DNA of 64,000 bases from Botryosphaeria dothidea. Taxonomy: Eukaryota > Ascomycota > Dothideomycetes > Botryosphaeriales > Botryosphaeriaceae. This document shows positions 34,678 through 44,998 of this stretch, one piece after another. Position 1 is the first letter of the stretch; each line of letters opens with the position of its first letter. Under the pieces are notes generated by a model, which was not told where the DNA came from, did not search any database, and saw only the letters and a list, made by a program, of their open reading frames with translations. A program made the position numbers and the translations under genes. The stretch is taken from positions 3,782,001 to 3,846,000 of the forward strand of contig WWBZ02000033.1 of assembly GCA_011503125.2 (NCBI GenBank), given 5' to 3'.

Positions 34678-36899
34678 TCATCTCATTGCGGCTGGGCTGT
34701 CCAGTGGCTGCTGTGAATCGAAGAGATAGCCGAAGTCCAGCGAAGAATTATCCACTCCCTCCCAACTCGTACTGAAGAAGTTTAGATACAGTTCAGAATC
34801 AAGCGCATCCGAGGGTAATTGGAAGGACGGGTTCATGTGCGGAGCATCAGCGGCGCTCTGGTCATTTTCAATGTTGGGGTCCTGGATGGGTGCTGTAGTG
34901 GGATGACGCCTGCCCTCGGCGTGGCCCCCATGTAACCGCCTGGCGGTGGACTCATCAAGATACTGAAAGAAGAGATCAAGGACTAAATTATTGATACTCC
35001 AATAGTTCTGGATCTCCTTCAGACCGAGCAGGCACATTTGTGCTCTGTTCTCGGCGAGTCTCTTCGAGACTCCATCGGTTGTTCGAATTTCGATAACGTG
35101 GATACAGAGAGCTGCAAACAAGGCAGTGATACTGGATTGGTCAGTAATGTGTTCTTCGTAGCCGCTGGAGTAATGGGCTACAGGCGACTGACACATGCAT
35201 TTGACCGAAACGGATGGTCTTCTGAGCTAGCATGTCCTCGGATATTCGGCCGATCCGGCACGCCGCATTAATTGCAGCCTGTTTCTCATACCCGTCGCCG
35301 TTTCGGAGAAAGCCCCCTCTGTGGATCAAGATACGTAGGTGGCTATCGGAACCAGTCAGTACGCATGAATTGCGCCAAAGAACAATAGGGAAGCAAACTT
35401 GTAGGCTAAGTGGATAAGATTTGTCCACACAGACGATTGCTCCGGTTCTAATGCAGTTTGCATGTGCTCTGGGAGAGTTGCCCGCCATTGTTCAAGAGAG
35501 TCCTTGAGTTGTTGAACATCTTCTCTGGTCGAAGGCATACGGCCGGGCACGAAATGTATGTCGATAATCCTCCCGAGTATTCGGGCTATCTCGACCATTT
35601 TTGTGACATACACGATATGGTCCGCTTGGAAGTTTCCGAAGGCGGTGTCACGATTGTTATCGATATCGAACTCTAGGTCATCCGGAGTGATCATCTCGAT
35701 ATCGCAATCCTCGTCTCGAATGCGGCTCGGCAAACCCAGCGAAGCTGCTGCCTGGCGTTCCCGAACGTAGATAGACCACCATATCCTTTTCCGTAGACTG
35801 GCAACTTTGGAGTCTCTGGTAGTGAATCGAGTTGATCTGTGAAGGCCAAAGGTCTGTGCAAGGTTAATTGTGGTGCCCAGCCAGTACCTCACGTCTCTCA
35901 TATTCGAAGGGCCACCCCGCCAGAAGCTCATGAGAAACAAAGACTGCAGGACTGTAAGTTGGTCCTTCTCCCAGTCGGCGTCGAAGAGAAGCCGTGCCCG
36001 GTTGTAGAATGACGACTTAGCGTGAAAGCGGCATCTGAAGCCCATGGAAGAGATGGTACTCTCATCACAATATGTGAACGAGACAAGCAGCATGGCCTGG
36101 AGCAAAAGAGGGGAGATGTTCATTGTCGAAAGCCGCGAAGCGATATCAGCTCGATCCACCACCGGGAAGCAAGAGTGGAACCAGGCGAAGTAAGCGCGGA
36201 GAGCTGGCAGACATGTTGGTAGATCAGGGAAAGCGAGCGCTCCTTCATCCCGAAGGTAGTTCTCTGTTCTCACACTCGGGCTTTCTTCAATATGGTTCTC
36301 ACTCCGGGGTGTGCTGAACATGCCTGGATTGGAAAGGCTGCTGTGAGGAGGGTGTGATGCTGTAGCCGAGCGGGGAACACAGGTCAGCAGATTTGACTCG
36401 CCGAAAAAGAAGCTGCTTGCAGTTCCGGGAGGCAGTGAGGAGGTCCGCGGGGCAACATTGGGTTGACTGGCACCAGGGTCTGTGTGAGGTGATGGGGACG
36501 GACCATGCCACGACTGGGACAGGCTTGCGGGAGTAGCGGGGTTATTTCCATTCACCGGGCGCCGGGTGGCAGATTTCCGTGGATAGCTGAGTTTGTAAGT
36601 CCTAGCAGAACACGTGTTGAAGGTTTGAGGGCATATTACCGGCCTCTTTTAGAGGGCACAAGCTCACAAGTGGCGCCCGACAACTGACAGTTGGCGCAGG
36701 GGCGAGCCTCGGTGGCATTGCAGCGGACGCGACGGGCATTGCACTGGCGACAAGCTTGCCTGGCGCGTTGTCTTGCGCGAGTGTTCTGGGTGCTGGTTGG
36801 CATTGCTGAGTCGGCTGTATGTGGGGAGAGGACGCGGCGGTGGGGAGGAGTCGCCGCCCGCACGGACTCCGAGAAAGCCGACTCTCCGGGTGACGTCAT
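34678..36899 (-). CDS. Zn2Cys6 transcription factor with fungal-specific MHR domain
   Basis: Four exons (36899-36640, 36586-35399, 35342-35193, 35131-34678) join to 683 residues in frame. The binuclear zinc cluster is CRQCNARRVRC...CANCQLSGATC at about residues 50-76, spacing C-2-C-6-C-7-C-2-C-6-C, followed by a basic stretch. A Ser/Pro-rich linker leads to the middle homology region (PALRAYFAWFHSCFPVVDRA, LQSLFLMSFWRGGPSNMRD, RKRIWWSIYVRERQAAASLG), closest to cutinase-factor CTF1-beta/FarB type regulators of fatty-acid use, which fits an adjacent acyl-CoA dehydrogenase. The C-terminus is acidic and could activate transcription. Nuclear, DNA-binding; its targets may include the neighbouring metabolic genes, by inference only. 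Confidence 0.88.
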
Positions 36900-37175
36900 G
36901 GTAGAAAATAAGCTGCAGCCCCCATCTTACCGTGGGAATGGTCGCCGACTACTTCGGGCAAGCTGTCTCAATGCGGCCAAGCATTCTGGCCCCTCAACTT
37001 CACAAATCATCCATTTCTCACGTTATAACGAATTCCGACGCTTACGAGATTCGACGCATCCTTCGCAGCTCGCACCCATTGAAGCCCGAGCCAGCTGAAA
37101 AGTTGACGCTATAAGACTTGATCTTGCGACCTCAATTCATGGCTCAGATTACTGTCAAACATCACTTGCTACACC

Positions 37176-37589
37176 ATGTCTGACACCATTTCCATCCTCA
37201 CCATAGGCCTCGACTTCGACTGGACCCAAGCCCATCGCGGCGACAAATTCGACGTGCCAAAAATCCGCGCCGAGGTGCTCAAGGGCCTGGACGACTTGAA
37301 GGCCGTCCCTGGCCTGGAATCCGACGTCTACTACGCCGTCCCCGACAAGGAACATCTCTTTGACGAAATCACTGCCAAGCTTCGGGAGGGCCATGGCGGA
37401 AAGCCGTGGAGCGGCATCATCATCGGCTGGGGCGTGAGAGGCGTTCCTGAGAGCACCCCGCTGTTCGAAGCGCTTGTCAATCTCATCAAGGAAACTTCAC
37501 CGACTTCAAAATTCTTGTTCTCCGGGGACCGAGGTATTAAGCTCGACACCGTTGAGAGGAACTTCCCACACTTGAAGATGCCTGCGTAA
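37176..37589 (+). CDS. Conserved-looking hypothetical protein, 137 residues
   Basis: Single exon with good codon use and a CACC context before the ATG. The protein is soluble, with alternating beta and helix segments (ISILTIGLDFDW, SGIIIGWGVRG, KFLFSGDRGIKLD) that suggest a compact alpha/beta fold. No signal peptide, membrane segment or catalytic motif that I can name. It is divergent from the Zn2Cys6 gene, sharing a 276-bp promoter region, so the two could be co-regulated. Confidence 0.72.
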   Translation: MSDTISILTIGLDFDWTQAHRGDKFDVPKIRAEVLKGLDDLKAVPGLESDVYYAVPDKEHLFDEITAKLREGHGGKPWSGIIIGWGVRGVPESTPLFEALVNLIKETSPTSKFLFSGDRGIKLDTVERNFPHLKMPA

Positions 37590-37942
37590 GAGCTCGACAG
37601 CACCGTATGTGTCATGATATCTCGCACTTGGATTCACTTCCAATAGCTGATGAAAAGCAGCAGAGCCTTGTTCCTATCTTCCTTGAGACTTTCGACATGA
37701 ACTTGTGGTATTGCTTCTGGCAAGGAATTTTTGGACCATGGTGCTGAACGCGGTACTTTTGCAGACTTTGTTGCCTATCTCATTAATAAAGCACTCCACT
37801 CTTTCGGGCTTTGGGTACTGATGATAACCTGCATTCTTGACATGTAGCAAAGATCGATATTTAATTCCAGCAGAAAAAAAAAGGCGTGCGTTCTATGCAA
37901 AAGATGGTATCATAGAAAAAGACTCTTACGCGGCCCTGACCC
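37590..37942. other. Intergenic region between convergent genes
   Basis: 353 bp of 3' flanks; AT-rich with an A9 run near 37873 and AATAAA-like signals (AATAAA at 37785-37790). Nothing else seen. Confidence 0.45.
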
Positions 37943-39184
37943 TCAAATCCCTCCCGCTGTGGCAACAAAGGGATCTAGGAACTCTCTTGGCTTGAGGAGC
38001 TGGCAACTAAAGAATCGGTAAGCTTTATTATTGCTGTGCATGATAGAAAACTCACCACTAAGCCGTGAGATGCCTGGAGTCAGATCATTTTCAGGCGACT
38101 GCACCCGTCCATGACCACCGCCACGTTCCTCAGCATCCCCGTCGCCATTTCTCTCGCCTCGGCTACGAGCGACCAGCCTTTGGCACAGGTCTCTGAACAG
38201 TATAGCCTCCTCAGGCTTGAATCGCCTGCGCGACGCGATCACACTGCAGAAGTCCTCCTCGCCGCCCAAGCTATCCGGAATCTCGAGACCCCGCAGCTCG
38301 TCGAGGACCTCATCCTCCAGCGCCATCCTGGCGGAGTGCCCCGGAGCGAACAGAACGGCCCAGCGGCGCAACGCCAGGAACGCCACGGCGACAGGAAAGA
38401 CGAAGGCACTGCCCCGCGTCCCTTCCGCGAAGCACTCGCCCAACCGCCTGCACAGCTCCATCTCGGGGCGCGTCGGCGTTTCCCCCCTCGTCGCGCACAG
38501 CACGTCCCTATCATCTCTGATAGAGCAAGCGAGGTCAATACGCGCGCGGTTACCCGGCGCGAAGAGCTCGGGCAGCAGCTCATGAAGGCCCTCCTCGCGC
38601 AACTGCTCGAGCGAGGCGACGCGGAAAGGTGTCCCGGCCGCGCTCACGCCTCCTCGCACGAGGTACTCGCCGAAGTAGTAGTGGCGCTCGAGATCCATCC
38701 ACGACTTGCCGGGTGCCCGCCGCGGCTGAATGCCGTAGGCGTCGTACAGCGCGGCGGCGGCCCAGACGGGCAGGGCGAAGTTGGACGTGTCGAGCACGGC
38801 AATGTAGATGTCTTGCTCGGGCTCGTTCCAGCAGTACCGCTTGCGCAGTGCGTGGCGCAGCGCGCACAGCAGCGAGCTGGTCCATGAGGTGAACTCGGAG
38901 GCGTGCCCGGTGTTCCACGTCAGGTGCTCTTCGAGCGTTTGACGTGTGCCGGCTGCGTCGCCGGAGGCTGGGTAGCACCACTTCTCATCGTCTGGATGGA
39001 TGTGCAAGCTGTTGTTCGCTTGCAGGCCGTTGCGCGAGCCGTTGGAGTAGGCGCGGAAGAGGTAGCGGGGAACGCACTGACGGGCCTCTGGTGGGGCGTT
39101 AGTCGGAGCCGGGGGGTGTGCTTGAGGGTGGGGTCTCTTCTGCATACCGTGGAGAGTTTGGGACTGCTCTGCTGTCATGTACAT
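37943..39184 (-). CDS. Fungal DUF7587-like protein
   Basis: Single exon, 413 residues. The opening of the domain, VPRYLFRAYSNGSRNG, resembles the fungal DUF7587 family (RYLFRxxSxxSxG) and is followed by the usual TWNTGHASEFTSWTSSLLCAL, IAVLDTSN, YFGEYLVRGGV and LLPELFAP blocks. No enzymatic role is known for this family. There is no signal peptide or membrane segment. Third positions are GC-rich, which also opens long non-coding frames on the opposite strand. ATG at 39184 is followed two codons later by another ATG; either could be used. Confidence 0.72.
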   Translation of the reverse strand: MYMTAEQSQTLHGMQKRPHPQAHPPAPTNAPPEARQCVPRYLFRAYSNGSRNGLQANNSLHIHPDDEKWCYPASGDAAGTRQTLEEHLTWNTGHASEFTSWTSSLLCALRHALRKRYCWNEPEQDIYIAVLDTSNFALPVWAAAALYDAYGIQPRRAPGKSWMDLERHYYFGEYLVRGGVSAAGTPFRVASLEQLREEGLHELLPELFAPGNRARIDLACSIRDDRDVLCATRGETPTRPEMELCRRLGECFAEGTRGSAFVFPVAVAFLALRRWAVLFAPGHSARMALEDEVLDELRGLEIPDSLGGEEDFCSVIASRRRFKPEEAILFRDLCQRLVARSRGERNGDGDAEERGGGHGRVQSPENDLTPGISRLSGEFSIMHSNNKAYRFFSCQLLKPREFLDPFVATAGGI

Positions 39185-40873
39185 GATTGGTATCTTGCCG
39201 GAAATGTCAAATGAAAGATAATGCTGAATGGTTGGTCTCTGGTGGTTTTTGGCCGCTGAACAATCTTAGCAGAGACATCAAATAAATATGCATTCGGGAA
39301 TTGAGGCACAGCCAGGCGCCAGAAACATGCGTTGTGAAGAAAGCATGGGAATCAAGCATTTCCACGAGGCTGGCGGATAGAGAGTGACGCTGATTCGCCG
39401 CTTAGCGGGGCGTAGAGGAGGCTGCATCAGCCACACAAGGCGCACAGCCAGCCACAACCGTGCCGCTCTACGCCGCTCGACAGTTCACAATTTCCATAGC
39501 TGCTGCCTTGTGGCCATCTGTACCTCAGTGGTACCGCCACGGATCATCGATGCGCCGTGGGGCTATGCTCTGGAGCGCAGCATTAAGGCTGATTTCTGTG
39601 CCTCACACAACGCCATCTTCATGTACCCTTTGAGCATCAAGCAGTAGCCTCGGTCGAAACTCGTGTCCCAGCTCCTAGAATCGGTGCAGCATAAATTCAA
39701 TAGCCCAAACGAGCCCCTTACTTTTCTCCGATGAGCATTTTGGCAGGTGCCGGCTGGCTGACTCACAGCTTTCTGAATAACATTAATTCAAGAGACGGCC
39801 ATCTCCCCCAAGCTAGCCAAGATAGATATCATTATCCCTGTTACTCCGTTCTGACACACGGACAACTCTTACCTTTCTCCGCTTCAACATCCCACCGGTG
39901 ATTTAACGCTCTGTTTCACTGGTGTATGTCCTGCCAACTTCTCTACGTTAGCCTGGGTGGTTTCTCTGATAGGCTCCCATAGAGTCCGAGCTCCACAGCG
40001 TACTTAACGGCTAATACCTCCTCTAGGTCATTGATGGCCAGAGTAAGATGCATGTACCTTTTTGCTTCTTTACCGACCTGTGAACCATATCGTTGGCACA
40101 TACACCCGTGGGCCTTGGAGGTCTGTGCTGCATCGTTCACACTCTCATCTCCCGACCAAGAAGTAGGGATCGTTCTCGCAGCAAGGCCCACGTCGAGCAA
40201 AACAGTCAGTTAGGCACCGAGGAGAAGCGAGCACACCGTCGTCTCATCTCTCCTGATTTCCCGGGCCTCAAGGCAGAAGCACATTCCATACCGTTCATCC
40301 ATCTTCACCACCTAGGTATGCCGCTAAAGCCGTGTAGATATCCTAGTGTCCAGTGAAGAATCACCATTCGGTACTGAGCTTAATGTAACGGGCGCGAGAA
40401 CCTTTCTGCCGGTATGGTCTTGACCTTGGAGGGTTGCTCGGATCCGGATGCCAAGCCTGATGCGAGTACGGCTGGTGAGAACACAGACAGACAATGATAT
40501 ATCCAGGCCTCCCTAACACGCTGACTTGAAGGAAGATAAGGAGTAAGTCAGCGAAAGATTTGGTGAGGCCACCTGTTGTGCACGGTGTCCCAACGAGGCC
40601 GGCATTGCTATTCCGCTGCCTGCTTCCGGATCGGGATACTGTGAGGCAAAGTTGCCCGCTTCGCGTACCTTACTACGCGTCAGGGACAACGAACAAGATT
40701 TTGAGTGAGTCGTACCCTGGCTTTCTGGGACACCATGGCGCCTGATACTCACGGAGAAGACGCACGAAGCACGCTCAGGTGAAGACAGTCACAGACACGA
40801 GGATGAACGACGGATGCATTGATTATATCTGAGCACTAGTAATTCTGATGCCATGCCTATCTGGATAGGCAAA
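39185..40873. other. Intergenic region
   Basis: About 1.7 kb. Short open frames on both strands carry no motif I recognise, and there is no copy of any repeat seen elsewhere in the window. Confidence 0.4.
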
Positions 40874-41455
40874 CTACTGCACATTGCACGCGACGAAGCC
40901 GTTATGCTTTTATGCGCCAGTATGAGTCATAGCACCAATCAGATCGCATGATTCAGTTGCCGCATCGTATGCAGCAACACAACGGTCTGGGCCGGGGCTA
41001 CCTGTTTTTTCCCAAATGGGCGTCGAATGAGCAGACGTCCAAACAAGGCCCGCAGGGCTGAATAATTAAAAGGAGAAACCGAGAACTACTTACCGCCAGT
41101 ATATCCCCTACTTGCGCGGTTCATGGGGTAGTGGTACAGTTGACCCGAGTAAGAGACGCCTGTGTACAGCTTTTCGTAGTCGTTGAACTTGTGCGGATAA
41201 CCGCCGGGGCCTTTACCCTCGTCATTTTGGCAGAGCCAGTCCAGACAGTTCGTGACCTGCGCACTTGAGTACGTTCTGCCGGCGCAGTCGGCAACGGCGC
41301 GGCGCTCGAGTTGAGACGCAACGGGAGAGCAGACTGAAGCCGTGACAAGCAGGCCGACAGAAAGGAGGCTCTGTTTGGTCTAATTAGCCAACTCGGTGTT
41401 CTACTGATGTGTCTGAATAGCACTTGAGCCCTACGTTCATTGAGAACATGTTCAT
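40874..41455 (-). pseudogene. Secreted RNase T1/N1-like protein with early stop and altered active site
   Basis: Exons 41455-41435, 41379-41094 and 41001-40910 join in frame: a short leader, a hydrophobic signal (LLSVGLLVTASVCSPVAS), then the microbial guanyl-RNase fold. Tyr and His of YPHKFNDYE, Arg of GGSPGPDR and His of MTHTGA match catalytic residues Tyr38, His40, Arg77 and His92 of RNase T1. The place of Glu58, the catalytic base (YEWP in T1), is YHYP, so a His replaces it. The frame meets TAA at 40910-40912 right after THTGA; beyond it the same frame runs 11 codons with the expected last strand and cysteine to a TAG at 40874-40876. The product therefore lacks its closing strand. It may be a dying gene or an RNase-like effector without normal activity. 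Confidence 0.74.
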
Positions 41456-42538
41456 GGAGCGAGAGAATTGGAAAGAATATAAGGATTGTAATTCAACGAT
41501 AGTTGTTGGAAATCACGTGTTTTGCATATTGCTTTTGCAACACCAGATAGCTTAGTCACTCACTTACGTATATAAGGAGGGTGGGCCACCTATGCCCTTC
41601 CTCCTCATGCCAATCATCAATGGATCATCGTTGTTCATCAACAATCCAACAATAGTAGTCCACCGAAGATTGCGGGAACGTTGCAATATCTTCAAATTTA
41701 TATCTTCGCGCTCTGCATAGGCCTTCGGTCCTTATCAACACTGTCCAAATCCATCGAGTAATGATACGATGCTACAATTTCAACTAGTATACCTGATTGT
41801 ATGCTTCCGTCTCTCGTCGTGTGACGGTCACACTGTGACCGAGGAAGGTCTTGGTACTTTCTGTCAAAAGACCAAGAAACACCAAGGTGGTGGCAAAGAC
41901 GGTCTGAAGAATCAGTATATCTCTCAATAAATGTCAGACACGAGGTGACAGTTCGCAATGCAGTCGATGCTCAGGTTGGCGATCCCAAATGTTCCCGAAA
42001 TCACACCCAAACGCAAATAGTAGACCCACTTTGCGGCTCCGTGCGGCTCCAGGTTTCTACTTGCTTATCCCGGATAGACTGTCCACCTTGAAACGCCTCA
42101 CAGATAAAGTCGTGGTTATGCTGATCTTTGCATATACCAAATTACCGAGTTTAGTCATGTACCCTCGACCACCATATAACGGGAGTCTTGGCGGAGAATG
42201 CCCAGAAATTCATGCCACCTGAACTCCTAACCATCCCATATTCGGAACATGAAGCGATATAGAAATGATTCGATGTATCAATCGATCAGGGAATGCGCGC
42301 AGCGGTCGGTCTTGTGTTCGTATCCCACACGGAAGGACTTGATATGGCATTCTGTCTTTGAGGCCTTGGACCAGCATAAATAAAGCAGAGGATCATCTCC
42401 AAGTTCGACTTTAGCAGCCATCAGATTCCGTCACCAACTCTCATCATCCTTGAAGACCTTCAGAGTCCTCCATTCTTCAAAGTACACAAACCCCACCCCC
42501 AAATGCTCCACCAACCTCCCCACTAACCCCTCCCCCAG
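41456..42538. other. Intergenic region
   Basis: About 1.1 kb between divergent secreted-protein genes. An AT-rich CATAAATAAAG near 42374-42384 may be the TATA element of the gene at 42539. No other feature seen. Confidence 0.45.
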
Positions 42539-42904
42539 ATGGTCCAACTCCACCTCCTCGCCCTCACCATCATCGGCCTCTCAGCCCCCGCTCTGGGGCA
42601 AGTCGACTTCTGCGCGCAGAACCGCAACCAGCCGGCCAACGAGGCCGACACCGGGTTCCGCTTCGAGCCGAGCAGCGCGAACCGGTGGATCTGGTACTCG
42701 CGCGACAAGGGCACCCAGATCGACATCGTCGAGGACTGCAGCGTCGTCCAGAGCACCGCCAACAGCAACCGCCCCATCACCACCATTTGTGTTGCCACTT
42801 CACAGAATTACCAGTGCTACGATGCGCCTGGCGCGAGTGCTGAGACGGCGAGCTGCAAGCTGTCGGAATGCCACAACATCGCTAATATTTGGGGCTGGTA
42901 TTAG
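42539..42904 (+). CDS. Small cysteine-rich secreted protein
   Basis: Single exon, 121 residues. Residues 1-20 are a signal peptide (MVQLHLLALTIIGLSAPALG) with cleavage before QVDFC. The mature protein of about 100 residues has six cysteines (DFC, EDC, TIC, YQC, ASC, SEC) that could form three disulphides, and is rich in Asn, Ser and aromatic residues (NRWIWYSRD, IWGWY at the end). No family recognised. Size, signal and cysteines fit an apoplastic effector or a wall-associated small protein. It lies 3 kb from the border of the RIP island. Confidence 0.78.
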   Translation: MVQLHLLALTIIGLSAPALGQVDFCAQNRNQPANEADTGFRFEPSSANRWIWYSRDKGTQIDIVEDCSVVQSTANSNRPITTICVATSQNYQCYDAPGASAETASCKLSECHNIANIWGWY

Positions 42905-43481
42905 ATGAGGGAGATTATGAGGTTGATTTGGTGTGTGAGGGAGATGTAAATAGTTTCTAGATTAATAATCAGTATTTTCAAGCATTTGAGAGAAACACAT
43001 CAGACTTTTTGACAAAAGCTGATATTTAATCGAAAGGCAAGATTTAGAAGAATAAAATTGCTTGCTACCTGGTGTCAGTAAGGCGTACTTAATTGCTACT
43101 TTAGCATCGTAGAACTCTCCGTAAAAGTAGCTGGGTTGTAATTGTTGTTGCCCCCGGCGTTTTTTACGCTCCTTTATGCCGAGGTGCGTTCAGTTTACTG
43201 CTGATATTCGCCCATCATTTTTTGCCCATATGCCTTTGTGCATTCTGAATAGCCGGAGAGATTGTTGCTCCGTTATGAAGCCGTGCGCGCAAGGGTCGCT
43301 CCTTTGTAGACTAGTTGAAATTGAATTCGGCGTTGCATTTGCGTATTACTGAACACTATTCCCGTATTCGGCCCACATCAAACCACTGCTCGGCCCATGC
43401 AAGAACCCGAACGTCCGAACTATCTGTAATGGTCCTTCAATGAGTTGGATGACAAAGAATAGCATCTTGATGCTCAAGAAG

Positions 43482-43489
43482 TATAAATA
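43482..43489 (+). promoter_or_regulatory. TATA box of the second SDR gene
   Basis: TATAAATA located 95 bp upstream of the ATG at 43584. Confidence 0.6.
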
Positions 43490-43583
43490 ATAGCAATAAA
43501 CAGTAGTTTATTCATGTATATTCGACAGCTTCTACTCTCTCACATTTTGTCTTTCAGTGAAAAGTCACCATCAACACGTCAAA

Positions 43584-44436
43584 ATGACATCCGCTTCGCA
43601 GGTTCAGGCTCTAACTTTAGCCGGAAAGGTCGCAATTGTAACGGGAGGGTCCCGTGGCATTGGTGCCGCGATTGCCACAGAGCTCGCTAAGCGCGGTGCA
43701 AAGGTAGGCACCACCAATCACGAATCCGTAAAGACCATATTTTTCTGACTTGATGAAGGTTGCCATTACCTTTGTATCCCTCAGCAGCGAAAAGCTAGTA
43801 GACGATATAGTTGAAAGGATTAAAAACCTTGATAATGGATCTTCGGCCATCAAAATCCAGGCCGACATGCGTGACCTCAGCTCTCCGGATAAGATCTTAG
43901 CCGAGACGACCACCGCATTCGGTAACTGTATCGACATTCTCGTCAACAACGCTGGCATGGAGTTCAGCAAGCCGCTTGGAGAGATCACTGTGGAGGGCTA
44001 CACGGATGTTATGGACGTGAACGTCCGCAGCGTCATCTTCATGACGCAAGCAGTGCTCCCTTATCTCCGAAGCCCGGGCCGCATTATCAACATTGGATCT
44101 GTGTTGGCAAGAATGGGCCATCCAGGAACGAGCATCTATTCTGCAACCAAGGTCGCTCTGGAAGCCCTGACCCGCGGCTGGGCCTCAGAGTTGGGCGCCG
44201 CCAGCCACACGGTCAATGTGGTTGCTCCAGCGCTCACGGAGACGGACATGATGGCTCGCGCGGCCGGAGTTGGCTCAGAGCAGGCCGTGCAGATTCAAAA
44301 GATGATGACACCCATGGAGCACAGGCTTGGGAAGCCTGAGGACATTGCTCTCTCTGTGGCAATGCTTGCGGAGCCATCAAGCAGATGGATCACTGGGCAG
44401 ACTATCCAGGCCGGTGGAGGTATTCTCATGTCTTGA
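43584..44436 (+). CDS. Short-chain dehydrogenase/reductase (SDR), second copy type
   Basis: Two exons (43584-43703 and 43759-44436) encode 265 residues. TGGSRGIGAA near residue 20, NNAG near 104, Ser of NIGSVLAR and the catalytic YSATK near 170, and the C-terminal WITGQTIQAGGGILMS all fit a classical NAD(P)-dependent SDR, close to fungal 3-oxoacyl-reductase/versicolorin-reductase-like enzymes. The intron follows GAK in the second beta strand; the acceptor is AAG, slightly unusual. Codon use is neutral, unlike the GC-rich SDR at 21598, so the two are not recent duplicates. It is the last intact gene before the retroelement island. Confidence 0.86.
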
Positions 44437-44865
44437 GAGTATTGGGCTTGGGGTCAAGCTACAATTGCGGAGATCTCACAAGATCAATCTCATTCCAATC
44501 CTTGCTTTTGCCACTTATCCAACTTTATGTGAAATTGCTTTGGTCTGATCAAGAGAGGCGCGAGACGATGAACCGGGGATAAGAGGGTGCCAACGCAGCC
44601 ATCTCATGCGATGAAAAGAGGACGTACGAATAAGTCAAAATTTTCCAATCACTGGCGGCCTCTTCTCACTGTCTTCCTCGCTTTCCAATTATTCCAACAC
44701 CGATGCCTCTCCAACACTAAGAGATACATGACCAAAGAGTGAGTCAAAAGTTGGCGCCAACTCTCGACTTTCGCAAAGGTTGAGCTTGGCTCACTTTAAC
44801 GTGAGAGAAAACATCATTAACGTGTGGCGAAAAAGCTGACTCAGAATTAAGCACGACAATGATAT
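44437..44865. other. Intergenic region at the island border
   Basis: 3' flank of the SDR and unassigned sequence; normal CpA/TpG content. No gene seen. Confidence 0.4.
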
Positions 44866-44998
44866 TGATGAAATTCGCGCTTGATCGGTCGGAATCGATG
44901 AATGAATGACTTGATTGCTTGATTGCTGAGGCGCTCGTGGTGTTGCTCCCCAGACGTCTCAGAATGAACGACTAAGCTAATATGCTATCCAATAACAG
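44866..44998 (-). mobile_element. Probable 3' LTR of a Ty1/copia remnant
   Basis: On the minus strand it opens TGTTATTGGATAGC, a copia-like LTR start, directly downstream of the polyprotein end. The part 44905-44980 has a RIP-mutated copy at about 62826-62890, including GACTAAGCTAATAT against AACTAAGCTAATAT, which shows it is repetitive. The outer end is uncertain. Confidence 0.5.

Noticed and set aside
38111..38887. Plus-strand open frame across the DUF7587-like gene
   Set aside because: Antisense to a coherent 413-residue protein; no motif of its own.
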